This document shows, one piece after another, positions 44,826 to 55,615 of a DNA stretch of 64,000 bases. Numbering within the stretch: the stretch's first letter is position 1; every line of letters begins with the position of its first letter. The position numbers were made by a program, and so were the translations under genes. The stretch lies in the NCBI RefSeq assembly GCF_009193295.2, contig NZ_CP059973.1:3596001-3660000 (forward strand). Reading direction: 5' to 3'. The stretch comes from Bacteroides luhongzhouii (GTDB lineage: Bacteria > Bacteroidota > Bacteroidia > Bacteroidales > Bacteroidaceae). Under the pieces are notes generated by a model. That model did not search any database and was not told the origin of the DNA. It saw nothing but the letters and a program-made list of their open reading frames with translations.

Positions 44826-46115
44826 ATGAGAAAAGAAACTTTATCTTATGGAATTGAACAACGGAGGTCTTTGGTGAAATGGGGAGAAGTGACCGGCATA
44901 CTTTCTATTTTCTTACTTCTTCCTCCCTTTATCAGTATTCCTATAATTATTTCATTTTTGGTTACAAAAACTAATACTACGAGAACGCAATATTATACGT
45001 ATTTCGCTTGTATAGCAGTTTACTTTGCAGCCATTAATGCAACTAAATTACCCAATGGGGATCAGGTGCAATATTATGTAGCTTATATGAATGTGCCTAA
45101 AGCTGGTTTCTTGAAATCTTTAGTCTATATTTATGGGGTAGACTTTTACAATAATCCTGAAAGAACTCAAATATCCGGTGAGTTTTTGAATGGCATATAT
45201 AATTATTTAGGTTATTATCTAACTTTTGGTTATTATCCTTTATTTGCAGCTTTGCTCACTTTCGCAGAGTATTTTCTTATTTTCTTAGGGTTGTATAAGT
45301 TCTGTTTAACAATGAAGAAACCACATATACCGATAGTGTGTGGTGTGATTACTTTATCATTCTTCTATCTTTTTTTTAATTATACTCTGCATATTCAAAA
45401 GCAGTTTCTGGCACAAAGCATTATGATATACGTTTTAGGAAATTATGCCTATTACGGTAAAATGCGAAAGAAGGATTGGATTATGGCTATTTGTGCTGTG
45501 TTTACTCATGCTGCAACGTTGCTCTTTGTTCCTTTCTTAGTTTTCAAACCTTTGCATAGTAGGTTAACGAGAAAAGGATTGCTCTTTATTGGATCAGCTT
45601 TCGTTATATTAATTATTATGGGACCTAGTTTAGCATCAGGTATAGCAACAGATAGTAATTCTGCTTTAACGTATGGTGTATCTCGCCTTGCGGCTAGTGA
45701 AATTCGTAATGATACTGAATCAGGCCTTGTCTGGTCTCAAATCTTTGTAATAGCTTTTCCCATGGCATTGATTGCTTTTCGAAAATTATGGTTGGAACGT
45801 AAAACACTTTCTGATAGTAATGCTTTTATTCTGAATATTATTCTTTTATTGTTACTTACTATAATAGCAATGTTCAGACAACCATTAGCACAGTATCGCT
45901 ATTTTATGATGTTGTTTGCTTTTATGCCTTTTACTTATCCTTTTGCTCTTAATAATATTAGAAATAGGGATATGCTACTTAAAATGATTGCAGTAGTGAT
46001 GGTTGTGTGGTTCTACTATCAGTTTGAACTAATTATATGGGATTATGCACCCTTAGTGGATATTATTGTTAAGAGTCCAATATTGCTGTTATTTGATAAT
46101 TATTATACGGTATAG
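44826..46115 (+). CDS. wzy: Wzy-type capsule polymerase (EpsG-like)
   Basis: About 429 residues from the ATG at 44826. A hydrophobic protein with some ten membrane helices and periplasmic loops: TQYYTYFACIAVYFAAINATKLPNGDQVQYYVAY, FNYTLHIQKQFLAQSIMIYV, and MFRQPLAQYRYFMMLF. The NGD-Q pattern and layout fit EpsG/Wzy proteins. As the only such protein in the locus, it should join flipped repeat units. Wzy sequences are poorly conserved, so the call rests on topology and context. Confidence 0.8.
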   Translation: MRKETLSYGIEQRRSLVKWGEVTGILSIFLLLPPFISIPIIISFLVTKTNTTRTQYYTYFACIAVYFAAINATKLPNGDQVQYYVAYMNVPKAGFLKSLVYIYGVDFYNNPERTQISGEFLNGIYNYLGYYLTFGYYPLFAALLTFAEYFLIFLGLYKFCLTMKKPHIPIVCGVITLSFFYLFFNYTLHIQKQFLAQSIMIYVLGNYAYYGKMRKKDWIMAICAVFTHAATLLFVPFLVFKPLHSRLTRKGLLFIGSAFVILIIMGPSLASGIATDSNSALTYGVSRLAASEIRNDTESGLVWSQIFVIAFPMALIAFRKLWLERKTLSDSNAFILNIILLLLLTIIAMFRQPLAQYRYFMMLFAFMPFTYPFALNNIRNRDMLLKMIAVVMVVWFYYQFELIIWDYAPLVDIIVKSPILLLFDNYYTV

Positions 46116-46120
46116 TAAAT

Positions 46121-47326
46121 ATGCATATTTGTTTTGTCTGTCGTGAATATCCACCTTCACTACGAGGTGGGGGGATAGCTTCGTATATTAAAGAAGTAGC
46201 ACATGGTCTATATGCATTTGGGCATCAAATTACAGTGATTTGTGCATCTGATGATACTCGCCAAGAATCAACGTATGATGAAGGTGTATACGTAATACGT
46301 CTTAGGGGGGGGGATTTTCTCATTCCTGAAGTTGAGAAGCCTTCTTTATGGAAGAAGTTTCGTCCTTTCTATCGCTTTTCCAGTTACCGTAAGCACATTG
46401 TGATGGCTATAAGGCAGTTAGGTGATGTGGATATAATAGAAGTGCCTGAATATGGAGCAGAGGGGTATTTCTTAGATCAACTGAATATTCCAGTGGTGGT
46501 ACGATTGCATACACCGATGCTACTCGATCATTATAAATTTTCTCTTCAGCCTTTCTCGAAGGACAATTGGCATTACTATTGGCAAGGAAAAAAGGAGCTC
46601 CAAGAGATGGTAAAGGCTGCCTATTTGTCATCATGCAGTACTTCGCTCAAAATATGGGCAGAGCAGTATGTAGGAGTAATGAAAGACAGAACGCAGGTCA
46701 TTTATAATCCTATCGACGTGAATGCGTGGAGGAATTTTCAGTGGAAAGAAGAACAGCATGAGGTGAAAGAGATTCTTTTTGCTGGTACTATTTGTGATTG
46801 GAAAGGGTGTGGCGATTTAGTGGAAGCTTGCCGAATACTTCATCAAGAGGAGGCTTCTTGCCTGTTTCGTTTAAGTCTGGTGGGAAAAACTGGAATTTTT
46901 GCGGAACAATTACAAGCTAAGTATGGACATGAACCTTGGTTTAATTTAGTAGGTAAGGTACAACGTGAGGAGTTGATGGAAAGATATACTGCCGCTGATG
47001 TAATTTGTTTTCCTTCGTGGTGGGAGAATATGCCTATGGTTTGTATTGAAGCAATGCTTTGCGGAGGAATTGTATTGGGTAGTAGTTCGGGGGGGATGAA
47101 TGAGATTATTGAGGATGGTAAAAATGGATTTCTGATAGAACCTCGTGATCCTCGACGTTTAGCTGATAAAATAAAGCAGATATTTACTTTATCGGAAGAA
47201 GAAAAGACTAATATTTCATTAAGTGCCCAACAGCGTATCAAAGATGTTTTCAGCCTGGATGCGATTATGAAGCAGCAGATAGCTTATTATAAAGAAGTGA
47301 TAGAAGATTATAAGAAAAAGCAATGA
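46121..47326 (+). CDS. Glycosyltransferase, GT4, with internal G9 tract
   Basis: 401 residues. N-terminal CFVCREYPPSLRGGGIASYIKEVAHGL is the GT4 start. The donor domain shows ILFAGTICDWKGCGDLVEAC, PSWWENMPMVCIEAMLCGG and GSSSGGMNEIIEDGKNGFL, with the E-x7-E motif. Codons for RLRGGDF are encoded across a G9 run (46305-46313). A slip would truncate the protein after about 65 residues. In frame here. Confidence 0.9.
   Translation: MHICFVCREYPPSLRGGGIASYIKEVAHGLYAFGHQITVICASDDTRQESTYDEGVYVIRLRGGDFLIPEVEKPSLWKKFRPFYRFSSYRKHIVMAIRQLGDVDIIEVPEYGAEGYFLDQLNIPVVVRLHTPMLLDHYKFSLQPFSKDNWHYYWQGKKELQEMVKAAYLSSCSTSLKIWAEQYVGVMKDRTQVIYNPIDVNAWRNFQWKEEQHEVKEILFAGTICDWKGCGDLVEACRILHQEEASCLFRLSLVGKTGIFAEQLQAKYGHEPWFNLVGKVQREELMERYTAADVICFPSWWENMPMVCIEAMLCGGIVLGSSSGGMNEIIEDGKNGFLIEPRDPRRLADKIKQIFTLSEEEKTNISLSAQQRIKDVFSLDAIMKQQIAYYKEVIEDYKKKQ
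46305..46313 (+). repeat. G9 homopolymer inside GT4 gene
   Basis: Nine Gs (AGG GGG GGG GAT) about 62 codons into the gene, outside any conserved glycine motif I can identify. Confidence 0.9.
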
Positions 47327-48480
47327 AGATACTTTGGATTTCACCGTGGTTCGGTAATTACCGAATACCGGTATATGAAAATTTGAATAAACTTAGTGGT
47401 GGTAATTTCTACTTGATTTGTTCAGAAGAGAATACTTCAGCACTGGTAAGAGGGAAGTTGAAAGCGGTGTTGGGTAATCATGCTATTGTGATGAGTGGTG
47501 AACAACGCATGACAATGGGTAGTGATGAATCGGATTTTGCCAATAGTGCATTGGTGATAAAGAAGCAACCGGGGTTGTACAAGGCTATAAAGTCTGTGAA
47601 AGCAGATGTGGTTATTACCGAAGGTTTTGGTGGTTGGGCTCCCGCTGGTATTCGCTATGCGGTGACACATCGAAAAAAACTTTGTATGTTCTATGAACGT
47701 ACAGCATACGTGGAACGTAACTCTCCTACATGGCGGTCGATGTATCGCCGATTGGTAGGTATACCTGTGGATTATTTTCTAATTAATGGTACGCTTACAG
47801 AGGAATATTTGAATGAGGTTTTGCACTTCAAGAAAACTCCGAAAGTAAAAGGTTGTATGTGTGCGGATAGTTTTGGCTTATCACAGGCAGTGGAAAAAGT
47901 AACTAGTGCAGACAAAGACGCTTTACGTAAAGAGTTAAACTTAAAGAATGGGTTAACTTTTCTTTTCGTTGGTCAGATGGTGGAACGCAAAGGCATAAAA
48001 GAATTGCTTGTGGTATGGGGGCAGCATATTACTGAATATCCAAACGATAACTTATTGGTAATAGGTAAGGGGGTTCTGGAAAAGCCACTGAAGGAGTTAT
48101 ATGCGGAGGATGATTCGGTTCACATTATGGGCGGCATCAATTACGATGAACTCTATAAATATTATGCACTTTGTGATGTTTTTATCATGCCTACGCTTGA
48201 AGATAACTGGTGTTTGGTGATACCGGAGGCAATGGCATGTGGCAAACCTGTGGCTTGCTCTATTTATAATGGTGGTCATTATGAACTGGTGCAAGATGGG
48301 GTGAATGGATATAAGTTCGATCCTTTGAAGCCTGAATTCATAATAGATATATTAGCGAAGTTTCATCAAGCCGATTTGTCGGCTATGGGACAAAAGGCGA
48401 TTGAAATAGAAAGTAATTATACGCCTGACAAGGCGGCAGCCCGCATCTTTGAGGCTTGTGAAAAAGTATATAAACGATGA
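47323..48480 (+). CDS. Glycosyltransferase, GT4
   Basis: 385 residues. N-terminus [24 protein letters not shown], donor half [66 protein letters not shown], all typical of GT4. Overlaps both neighbours by 4 bases, showing translational coupling. Confidence 0.92.
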   Translation: MKILWISPWFGNYRIPVYENLNKLSGGNFYLICSEENTSALVRGKLKAVLGNHAIVMSGEQRMTMGSDESDFANSALVIKKQPGLYKAIKSVKADVVITEGFGGWAPAGIRYAVTHRKKLCMFYERTAYVERNSPTWRSMYRRLVGIPVDYFLINGTLTEEYLNEVLHFKKTPKVKGCMCADSFGLSQAVEKVTSADKDALRKELNLKNGLTFLFVGQMVERKGIKELLVVWGQHITEYPNDNLLVIGKGVLEKPLKELYAEDDSVHIMGGINYDELYKYYALCDVFIMPTLEDNWCLVIPEAMACGKPVACSIYNGGHYELVQDGVNGYKFDPLKPEFIIDILAKFHQADLSAMGQKAIEIESNYTPDKAAARIFEACEKVYKR

Positions 48481-49031
48481 AGATTGATTATAGTAATATG
48501 CCTAATGAAGCAAGCAAGCTAAACTTTATATTGCGTTATATTTTCAATCAGTTACGTACATGGTATATGTTTCATATACGTTATCCATGGGTGAAATATG
48601 AGGGCTTTGTACGAGTAATGAAAGGCACGGGCTTTGCACAGAATATGGATGTACGGATAGGACATAATGTGCAGTTCGGTGATTACTGCAATGTAGCTTC
48701 CAATGTGTATTTTGGGAATAATATTCTGATGGCAGGGCGTGTGTGTTTTGTGGGGCGTCAAGACCATACATTTTCTATTCCGGGCAAAACAATCTGGAGT
48801 GGTGAGCGTGGAGATAATGGCATTACTATTATAGAGGATGATGTGTGGATTGGTACTGCCGCTATCATCATGAGTGGAGTTACGATAGGGAAGGGGAGCA
48901 TTGTGGCTGCTGGATCGGTGGTAACGAAGGATATACCGCCTTGTGAGATATGGGGTGGAGTACCAGCGAAGAGGATTCGTGATCGATTTGAAAAGGAAGA
49001 AGAGAGAGAATATCATTTAAAACTCCTATGA
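48477..49031 (+). CDS. Hexapeptide-repeat O-acetyltransferase (WcaF/maltose acetyltransferase type)
   Basis: 184 residues. Left-handed beta-helix repeats from about residue 55, with [33 protein letters not shown] carrying the likely catalytic His, and [34 protein letters not shown]. It would acetylate a capsule sugar using acetyl-CoA. Overlaps the genes on both sides by 4 bases. Confidence 0.88.
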   Translation: MKIDYSNMPNEASKLNFILRYIFNQLRTWYMFHIRYPWVKYEGFVRVMKGTGFAQNMDVRIGHNVQFGDYCNVASNVYFGNNILMAGRVCFVGRQDHTFSIPGKTIWSGERGDNGITIIEDDVWIGTAAIIMSGVTIGKGSIVAAGSVVTKDIPPCEIWGGVPAKRIRDRFEKEEEREYHLKLL

Positions 49032-49987
49032 AGCAACGAAATATAAGTATTGATATTTTGAAATGTTTTGCTGCAATCGTTATCACCAATTCGCATATGG
49101 ACATACTTTATCCAAAGTTTGGTGCATTGGCTACCGGTGGTGCAATTGGTGATGCTCTTTTTTTCTTCTGTTCCGGGTTTACTTTATTCTTGGGCAGAAT
49201 GGGACGGTTTGATAATTGGTATAAACGACGTATTAACCGTATTTATCCTACTGTCTTTGCATGGGCTATATTGGGTTCTTTATTATTTGGCTATCATAAT
49301 GATATAAATAGAGTCCTTTTATCAGGGGGGGGCTGGTTTATTAGTTGCATAATGATATATTATATAGTGCTGTACTTCATACAGCGTTATTTGCTAGGAC
49401 ATTTGAAGTTGGTATTTATGCCGATAGGGGTAGCATGTGCTAGCTATTTTATATTAATTGACACTCCGATGGATTTTAATATGTATGGAGAGGGGTATTT
49501 TAAGTGGTTTCATTTTTTTATGTTTATGCTGATGGGAGCGATGATGGGTATTTCACAGCGGAAGCACAAATATCATTTTGTATGGGATGGATTGAAACTA
49601 ATAGGATGCATTGTAGTATTTTATGCGCTGTATGCTTTTAAAGATATTGCGGTATATAATAAATTTCAGATGTTGACTTGGATTCCATTGTTGGGTACAG
49701 TATTCTATTTTTTCAAGTTATGTAACTCTGATTTTATGAAAAAGGCCTATCATCATTGTATAGTAGGCTGGATTATCAAACTGGTTGGTGGCTTGTGCTT
49801 AGAGATATATTTGGTGCAAACTTCTTTGTTTACAGATAAGATGAATGCAGTCTTTCCGCTTAACTTAATCGTAATGTTTGCAATTATAGTATTTGCAGCG
49901 TATATCTTACGTTGCAGTGCAAGGCTATTTGCACAGACATTCAAGGATATGGATTATGATTGGAGGGCAGTGTTTAAAGCCGTATAA
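49028..49987 (+). CDS. Membrane acyltransferase, family 3, with internal G8 tract
   Basis: 319 residues. The start [27 protein letters not shown] has His in the family position, then [35 protein letters not shown] is encoded through a G8 run at 49325-49332. C-terminal [15 protein letters not shown] corresponds to the lYlvH segment. About eight to ten helices. In frame here. Confidence 0.84.
   Translation: MKQRNISIDILKCFAAIVITNSHMDILYPKFGALATGGAIGDALFFFCSGFTLFLGRMGRFDNWYKRRINRIYPTVFAWAILGSLLFGYHNDINRVLLSGGGWFISCIMIYYIVLYFIQRYLLGHLKLVFMPIGVACASYFILIDTPMDFNMYGEGYFKWFHFFMFMLMGAMMGISQRKHKYHFVWDGLKLIGCIVVFYALYAFKDIAVYNKFQMLTWIPLLGTVFYFFKLCNSDFMKKAYHHCIVGWIIKLVGGLCLEIYLVQTSLFTDKMNAVFPLNLIVMFAIIVFAAYILRCSARLFAQTFKDMDYDWRAVFKAV
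49325..49332 (+). repeat. G8 homopolymer inside acyltransferase gene
   Basis: TCA GGG GGG GGC TGG. The third long G run among capsule-modification genes. A slip would truncate the enzyme at about one third of its length. Confidence 0.9.
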
Positions 49988-49995
49988 GTATTAAG

Positions 49996-50967
49996 ATGAA
50001 TCTAACTAAGGAACATTCTATACAAATTAAAGGAGTAGCCATTCTTTGTATGGTATTATTTCATTTATTTGGTTTTCCTGAACGTATTCCAACTAGTGTG
50101 CAGTGGATGGGAATGCCTATTATCAAGGCACTTCAGATATGCGTACCTATATATCTTTTTATGGCAGGGTATGGTTTGCAATGTATAGTAGCAAAGGGAA
50201 CAGTAACATGGATGAGCATTGGAAAACGGTTGAAGAAATTATACCTGTCTTTTTGGTGGGTAGCGATACCATTTATTTCTGTCGGTTGTATTGTAGGATA
50301 TTATGCCCCTGATGTAAAAAATATCTTTTATAATTTATCGGGGCTTACAACTTCATGCAATGGGGAATGGTGGTTTTTTTCGCTCTATGCGGAGTTACTC
50401 GTTTTATTTTACTTTGTCAGTAAGATCAAATTAGGATGGAAAGGTTATCTGCTATTGATGTTGGGTTTATTGATTCTTACAAGGGGTTTAAACTGCGCAT
50501 TACATCTAGATGAGGAGGTGATTGTGGAGAGGCATCTGAAAATGATATTAATAGATTTGAATATCTTTATGCTGGGCTGTTTCTTTGCTAAATTTAATAT
50601 TTTCGGATGGCTGCATGAACGATGTTATTGGCTCTATGAAAAAATATACTTGGCTCCGTTACTTCTTGTGATACCGATTTTAGTGAGAGCTTATTTGCCT
50701 CTTATTGGTATTACAGAGTTGCTGATAGTTCCTATGTTTTGCATAGGAATTGTTAATGTATGTAAAACGGGGGGGGGTAAAATCTTACTTTTCTTTGGAA
50801 AACATTCAATGAATCTTTGGCTTGTTCATTCATTTTTCATTTTCTATTTTTTGAATGGCATTTCTTTTATTACAAATAATCCTCTTGTGATGTTTATTAC
50901 TGTATTAGGATGTTCTTTGCTATGTTCTATAATCATAGAGTTCATAAAATCTAAGATTCATATTTAA
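49996..50967 (+). CDS. Membrane acyltransferase, family 3, with internal G9 tract
   Basis: 323 residues. The start TKEHSIQIKGVAILCMVLFHLFGFP has the catalytic-type His, then CVPIYLFMAGYGLQ. The C-terminal FFGKHSMNLWLVHSFFIFYF is the conserved Gk-SM-lWLvHs segment, preceded by KTGGGK encoded by a G9 run (50769-50777). Slippage would remove the last 65 or so residues. In frame here. Confidence 0.85.
   Translation: MNLTKEHSIQIKGVAILCMVLFHLFGFPERIPTSVQWMGMPIIKALQICVPIYLFMAGYGLQCIVAKGTVTWMSIGKRLKKLYLSFWWVAIPFISVGCIVGYYAPDVKNIFYNLSGLTTSCNGEWWFFSLYAELLVLFYFVSKIKLGWKGYLLLMLGLLILTRGLNCALHLDEEVIVERHLKMILIDLNIFMLGCFFAKFNIFGWLHERCYWLYEKIYLAPLLLVIPILVRAYLPLIGITELLIVPMFCIGIVNVCKTGGGKILLFFGKHSMNLWLVHSFFIFYFLNGISFITNNPLVMFITVLGCSLLCSIIIEFIKSKIHI
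50769..50777 (+). repeat. G9 homopolymer inside acyltransferase gene
   Basis: ACG GGG GGG GGT AAA. Its place just before the C-terminal Gk-SM-lWLvH helix mirrors the G8 run of the acyltransferase at 41737-42681. Confidence 0.9.
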
Positions 50968-50973
50968 TTTTAT

Positions 50974-52209
50974 ATGCTTTCTATTTTAATAAACGCCTAC
51001 GCATGTTCACCGAATATGGGTAGCGAACCGGGCATGGCTTGGAATTGGTGTGTAAACTTGGCTAAGTATTGCGAACTACACATCATTACTGAAGGTGAAT
51101 TCTGTGACAAAATAGAGGCGGTAATACCTACATTGCCGCAAGGTGGTAATATGCACTTCTATTATAATCCGGTATCGGAAGAGGTGAGAAGGATGTGTTG
51201 GAATCAAGGCGACTGGCGTTTTTATAAACACTATCGTACTTGGCAATATCGCACGTATGAGATGACTCTTGATATTATGAAGATGCATCATATTGATATA
51301 GTGCATCAACTCAATATGATTGGTTTTCGTGAACCGGGATATCTTTGGAAGATAGAGGAAGTTCCGTTTGTGTGGGGACCTATCGGAGGATTGAAACAAT
51401 TCCCATTGGCATACCTTGAAGGGGCTGGATTAAAAATGAAACTATTTAATAGATTGAAGAATATTATTAATGTGCTTCAGCTGAAATACGATAAACGAGT
51501 AAATGCTGCTTTTAAAAAAGCTGATGTTTTAGTCAGTTCTATACCTGATTCTTATCGAGCCATTAAGAGATATAAAAGATTGGAATCAGTGGTAATACCA
51601 GAAACGGGATGTTTCCCTTTGGCATGTGTTTCTACAGAACGATTTGATAATGCCATTTTCCATGTTTTGTGGGTAGGGAAATTTGATTTTCGGAAACTGT
51701 TGCCTTTGGCTTTGAAAGCGATTGCTGCAACGAAGAATGAACGAATCTTATTGGATGTTTATGGTACAGGTACAGATGACCAAGTTTCTACAGCAAAGGC
51801 TTTATCAGTGTCGTTGGGTATTGCTGATCGAGTGATATGGCATGGGAATAGACCAAATCATGAAGTGCATAAGAATATGCGTTCTTCCCAGATATTTTTA
51901 TTTACTAGTGTGAGTGAAGATACTTCCACTGTAGTGTTAGAAGCTGTAAGTAATCAGTTGCCAGTAGTGTGTTTTGATGTTTGTGGTATGGCTACAGTCA
52001 TAGATGAAACAGTTGGTCGTAAGATAACGTTGTCATCTCCAACACAATCTGTCAAGGATTTTGCTAAAGTATTGAATGAATTAGAAGCAGATAGAAGTTT
52101 GTTAAAACAACTGTCATTAAATTGTCGTCAACGACAAGAAGAATTGTCTTGGAATAATAAGGTAAAACAGATGCTGGAACTGTATAAATCATGCTTTTTC
52201 ACCGTATAG
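50974..52209 (+). CDS. Glycosyltransferase, GT4
   Basis: 411 residues. N-terminus ILINAYACSPNMGSEPGMAWNWCVNLAKY with a Gly-rich acceptor loop. Donor half: FHVLWVGKFDFRKLLPLALKAI, VIWHGNRPNHEVHKNMRSSQIFLFTSVSEDTSTVVLEAVSNQLPVV, with the E-x7-E replaced by SEDTSTVVLEA. Six bases behind the acyltransferase. The next 80 bases to 52289 are non-coding. Confidence 0.88.
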   Translation: MLSILINAYACSPNMGSEPGMAWNWCVNLAKYCELHIITEGEFCDKIEAVIPTLPQGGNMHFYYNPVSEEVRRMCWNQGDWRFYKHYRTWQYRTYEMTLDIMKMHHIDIVHQLNMIGFREPGYLWKIEEVPFVWGPIGGLKQFPLAYLEGAGLKMKLFNRLKNIINVLQLKYDKRVNAAFKKADVLVSSIPDSYRAIKRYKRLESVVIPETGCFPLACVSTERFDNAIFHVLWVGKFDFRKLLPLALKAIAATKNERILLDVYGTGTDDQVSTAKALSVSLGIADRVIWHGNRPNHEVHKNMRSSQIFLFTSVSEDTSTVVLEAVSNQLPVVCFDVCGMATVIDETVGRKITLSSPTQSVKDFAKVLNELEADRSLLKQLSLNCRQRQEELSWNNKVKQMLELYKSCFFTV

Positions 52210-52289
52210 TGATACGTTTTGATGAGAGCTAAGAAATAATTTCCGCAAAATAAATGAATGAAATTAATCCTCTAATTTTTTAATTTCAT

Positions 52290-53006
52290 ATGATTAAGTT
52301 AAAAGAACTCTCTATCATGGAGAGTATAAATCAACTAAAAGCATTACCGCAAGGTAAGTTGCTAATAAACACAATTAATGCACATTCTTACAATACTGCT
52401 CTAAAGGATCCACTTTTTGCCAATGCACTGATGAAGGGAGATGCACTTATCCCTGACGGAGCAAGTATTGTAAAAGTTTGTAAATGGTTAAAGATGCAAA
52501 GCCAACCGCGGGAACGAATAGCAGGTTGGGATCTTTTTGTTCTTGAGATGAATCGCCTTAATGAGAAAGGAGGGCGATGTATGTTTATGGGTAGCTCGGA
52601 GAATGTTTTGGCATTGATTAAACAACGGGCAGCAGTGGATTATCCGAACTTGGAAGTGGTGACTTATTCACCTCCTTATAAACCGGAATTTTCACAGGAA
52701 GATAATGCGGCTATTGTGGCGGCTATTAATGAGGCAAATCCAGATCTGTTGTGGATTGGTATGACGGCTCCCAAGCAGGAGAAATGGATTTACAGTAATT
52801 GGCAAAAATTGAATATTCATTGTCATGTGGGTACCGTAGGGGCGGTGTTTGACTTTTACGCTGGTACTACTGAACGGGCTCCATTATGGTGGCAACAACA
52901 TTCGTTGGAATGGCTCTACCGATTGATAAAAGAACCTAAGCGAATGTGGCGTAGGTACTTGATTGGTAATGTGTTGTTCTTATGGAATATTTGTAAAGAG
53001 ATATAG
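52290..53006 (+). CDS. WecG/TagA/CpsF-family glycosyltransferase (GT26)
   Basis: 238 residues. Family marks: [42 protein letters not shown] with the catalytic-type Asp, RIAGWDLF, then [21 protein letters not shown] and [43 protein letters not shown]26 enzymes typically add an N-acetylhexosamine or related residue to a lipid-linked intermediate. It is usually last among the capsule glycosyltransferases in Bacteroides. Confidence 0.92.
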   Translation: MIKLKELSIMESINQLKALPQGKLLINTINAHSYNTALKDPLFANALMKGDALIPDGASIVKVCKWLKMQSQPRERIAGWDLFVLEMNRLNEKGGRCMFMGSSENVLALIKQRAAVDYPNLEVVTYSPPYKPEFSQEDNAAIVAAINEANPDLLWIGMTAPKQEKWIYSNWQKLNIHCHVGTVGAVFDFYAGTTERAPLWWQQHSLEWLYRLIKEPKRMWRRYLIGNVLFLWNICKEI

Positions 53007-53019
53007 ATTATACAATGAT

Positions 53020-53922
53020 ATGAAAGGTATTGTTTTAGCTGGTGGTAGCGGTACGCGTTTGTATCCTATTACCAAAGGCATTAGCAAACAGCTGATTCCT
53101 ATTTTTGATAAACCGATGATTTATTATCCAATTTCGGTTTTGATGTTGGCGGGTATTCGTGAGATATTGATTATCTCTACTCCACATGACTTGCCGGGAT
53201 TTAAGCGCTTGCTGGGTGATGGTAGTGACTATGGCGTGAGGTTTGAATATGCAGAACAACCGTCACCTGATGGATTGGCGCAAGCTTTTATTATTGGTGA
53301 GGATTTTATTGGCAGTGATTCGGTCTGTTTGGTATTAGGTGATAATATCTTTCATGGGAATGGCTTCAGTACCATGTTGAAAGAGGCGGTGTACATGGCA
53401 GAAAAGGAGCAAAAAGCTACTGTGTTTGGCTATTGGGTAAGTGATCCGGAACGCTATGGTGTGGCGGAGTTTGATGATGAGGGTAATTGCCTAAGCATTG
53501 AGGAAAAACCTGTACTGCCAAAATCGAACTATGCGGTAGTGGGGCTTTATTTCTATCCTAATAGGGTGGTAGATGTAGCGAAGCACATCAAACCGTCAGC
53601 TCGTGGGGAATTGGAGATTACCACTGTGAACCAGCGATTTCTGGAGGATAGTGAGTTGAAAGTACAGACACTGGGACGTGGCTTTGCTTGGTTGGATACG
53701 GGTACACACGACTCGTTGAGTGAAGCATCGACCTTTATTGAGGTGATTGAAAAACGACAAGGACTGAAAGTTGCTTGTCTGGAAGGTATAGCGTTTAGAC
53801 AAGGTTGGATTGATGCCGACAAGATGTGTGAGTTGGCCCAACCGATGCTGAAGAATCAATATGGGCAGTATTTGTTGCAGGTGGTAGAGGAAGTGGAACG
53901 CACAGGAAAGAGTAATTTATGA
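53020..53922 (+). CDS. rfbA: Glucose-1-phosphate thymidylyltransferase
   Basis: 300 residues from the ATG at 53020, giving the expected start [20 protein letters not shown]. An upstream frame extension overlaps the GT26 gene and is not credible. The nucleotide-binding signature, [15 protein letters not shown], the [10 protein letters not shown] segment and [15 protein letters not shown] are all present. It makes dTDP-glucose. The stop overlaps the rfbB start by 4 bases. Confidence 0.97.
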   Translation: MKGIVLAGGSGTRLYPITKGISKQLIPIFDKPMIYYPISVLMLAGIREILIISTPHDLPGFKRLLGDGSDYGVRFEYAEQPSPDGLAQAFIIGEDFIGSDSVCLVLGDNIFHGNGFSTMLKEAVYMAEKEQKATVFGYWVSDPERYGVAEFDDEGNCLSIEEKPVLPKSNYAVVGLYFYPNRVVDVAKHIKPSARGELEITTVNQRFLEDSELKVQTLGRGFAWLDTGTHDSLSEASTFIEVIEKRQGLKVACLEGIAFRQGWIDADKMCELAQPMLKNQYGQYLLQVVEEVERTGKSNL

Positions 53923-55037
53923 ATAAAAGAAATATTATCATTACCGGTGGAGCCGGATTTATAGGCAGCCATGTGGTACGTTTGTTTGTGAACAAGTATC
54001 CCGATTACCATATTATCAATCTGGACAAGTTGACTTATGCGGGAAATCTGGCTAACTTAAAAGATGTAGAGAATAAACCAAACTACACTTTTGTAAAAGC
54101 GGATATTTGTGACTTTGAGATGATGCTGAAGATTTTTAAACAGTATCATATAGATGGGGTTATTCATTTAGCTGCCGAAAGTCACGTGGATCGTAGTATC
54201 AGAGATCCGTTTACTTTTGCTCGTACTAATGTTCTTGGAACTCTCTCTTTATTACAAGCTGCCAGGTTAACTTGGGAGTATCTTCCGGAAGGCTATGAGG
54301 GTAAGCGTTTCTATCATATTTCAACTGATGAGGTGTATGGAGCATTGGAATTGACGCACCCGGAAGGCAAGTCTTCGGATATATCTGCACACGAAGTATA
54401 TGGCGATGAGTTCTTCAAAGAGACAACAAAGTATAATCCACACTCACCCTATTCGGCTTCGAAAGCGGGTAGTGATCACTTTGTACGCGCTTTTCATGAT
54501 ACTTATGGTATGCCGACTATTGTGACAAACTGTTCGAACAACTATGGACCTTATCAGTTTCCCGAAAAGTTGATTCCGCTGTTTATTAACAACATTCGCC
54601 ACCGCAAACCGTTACCTGTATATGGTAAGGGAGAGAATGTGCGCGACTGGCTCTATGTGGTAGATCATGCAAGGGCCATAGACGTGATTTTCCATAAAGG
54701 TAAGGTAGCGGATACGTATAACATCGGTGGCTTTAACGAGTGGAAGAACATAGACATTATCCATGTGATTATTAAGACTGTGGACCGATTACTGGGTAAT
54801 CCGGAAGGACACAGCGAGGAACTGATTACTTATGTAATGGACCGCATGGGACATGACTTACGCTATGCTATTGACTCTACGAAACTGAAGAATGAATTGG
54901 GGTGGGAGCCTAGTCTACAGTTTGAAGAGGGTATTGAGAAGACGGTGCAGTGGTATCTGGATAATCAAGAGTGGATGGATAATATCACCAGTGGTGCTTA
55001 CGAGAGCTATTACGAGGATATGTATAAGAATAGATAA
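53919..55037 (+). CDS. rfbB: dTDP-glucose 4,6-dehydratase
   Basis: 372 residues, extended SDR. NAD-binding [39 protein letters not shown] with the acid/base pair, [16 protein letters not shown] (Tyr-x3-Lys) and [12 protein letters not shown] are all present. It yields dTDP-4-keto-6-deoxy-glucose, the branch point for rhamnose and for amino-dideoxy sugars such as the one expected from the aminotransferase at 26580. Confidence 0.97.
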   Translation: MNKRNIIITGGAGFIGSHVVRLFVNKYPDYHIINLDKLTYAGNLANLKDVENKPNYTFVKADICDFEMMLKIFKQYHIDGVIHLAAESHVDRSIRDPFTFARTNVLGTLSLLQAARLTWEYLPEGYEGKRFYHISTDEVYGALELTHPEGKSSDISAHEVYGDEFFKETTKYNPHSPYSASKAGSDHFVRAFHDTYGMPTIVTNCSNNYGPYQFPEKLIPLFINNIRHRKPLPVYGKGENVRDWLYVVDHARAIDVIFHKGKVADTYNIGGFNEWKNIDIIHVIIKTVDRLLGNPEGHSEELITYVMDRMGHDLRYAIDSTKLKNELGWEPSLQFEEGIEKTVQWYLDNQEWMDNITSGAYESYYEDMYKNR

Positions 55038-55042
55038 TCTGT

Positions 55043-55615
55043 ATGGAAGTTGTTAAGACAAATATTGAAGGGGTGGTAATCATTGAACCGCGTCTTTTTA
55101 AGGATGACAGGGGATATTTCTTCGAATCGTTCTCGCAAAGGGAGTTTGACGAAAAGGTACGTCCCATTAAGTTTGTACAAGATAATGAAAGTATGTCCTC
55201 GTATGGAGTGATGAGGGGACTACATTTTCAAACTATGCCTTACAGCCAAAGTAAGTTAGTACGTTGCGTAAAGGGTGCAGTGCTGGATGTGGCTGTTGAT
55301 ATCCGCAAAGGTTCGCCTACCTATGGTCAGCATGTAGCGGTAGAATTGACGGAGGAGAATCATCGTCAATTCTTTATTCCTCGTGGTTTTGCTCATGGTT
55401 TTGCTGTATTGAGTGAAACGGCAGTGTTTCAATATAAATGTGATAACTTTTATGCTCCACAACATGATGGAGGTATCAGTATATTAGATGAATCACTTGG
55501 CATTTGTTGGAGAATTCCTACAGGTAAGGCTATCTTAAGCGAGAAAGATACTAAGCATCCACTATTGAAAGATTTTGAATCTCCATTTCTGTATGGAGAG
55601 GATTTATATAAATAG
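55043..55615 (+). CDS. rfbC: dTDP-4-dehydrorhamnose 3,5-epimerase
   Basis: 190 residues, RmlC cupin. IIEPRLFKDDRGYFFESFSQREFDE, VMRGLHFQTMPYSQSKLVRCVKGAV (catalytic His) and FIPRGFAHGFAVLSETAVFQYKCDNFYAP are diagnostic. It makes dTDP-4-keto-L-rhamnose. The last-step reductase gene rfbD is not in this window, so it must be elsewhere or the pathway diverges. Last gene of the capsule operon. Confidence 0.96.
   Translation: MEVVKTNIEGVVIIEPRLFKDDRGYFFESFSQREFDEKVRPIKFVQDNESMSSYGVMRGLHFQTMPYSQSKLVRCVKGAVLDVAVDIRKGSPTYGQHVAVELTEENHRQFFIPRGFAHGFAVLSETAVFQYKCDNFYAPQHDGGISILDESLGICWRIPTGKAILSEKDTKHPLLKDFESPFLYGEDLYK

Noticed and set aside
47089..47095. G7 run in the GT4 gene at 46121 as a further slippage site
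   Set aside because: It encodes the conserved Ser-Gly-Gly-Met-Asn-Glu motif of GT4 donors and is shorter than the four listed tracts.
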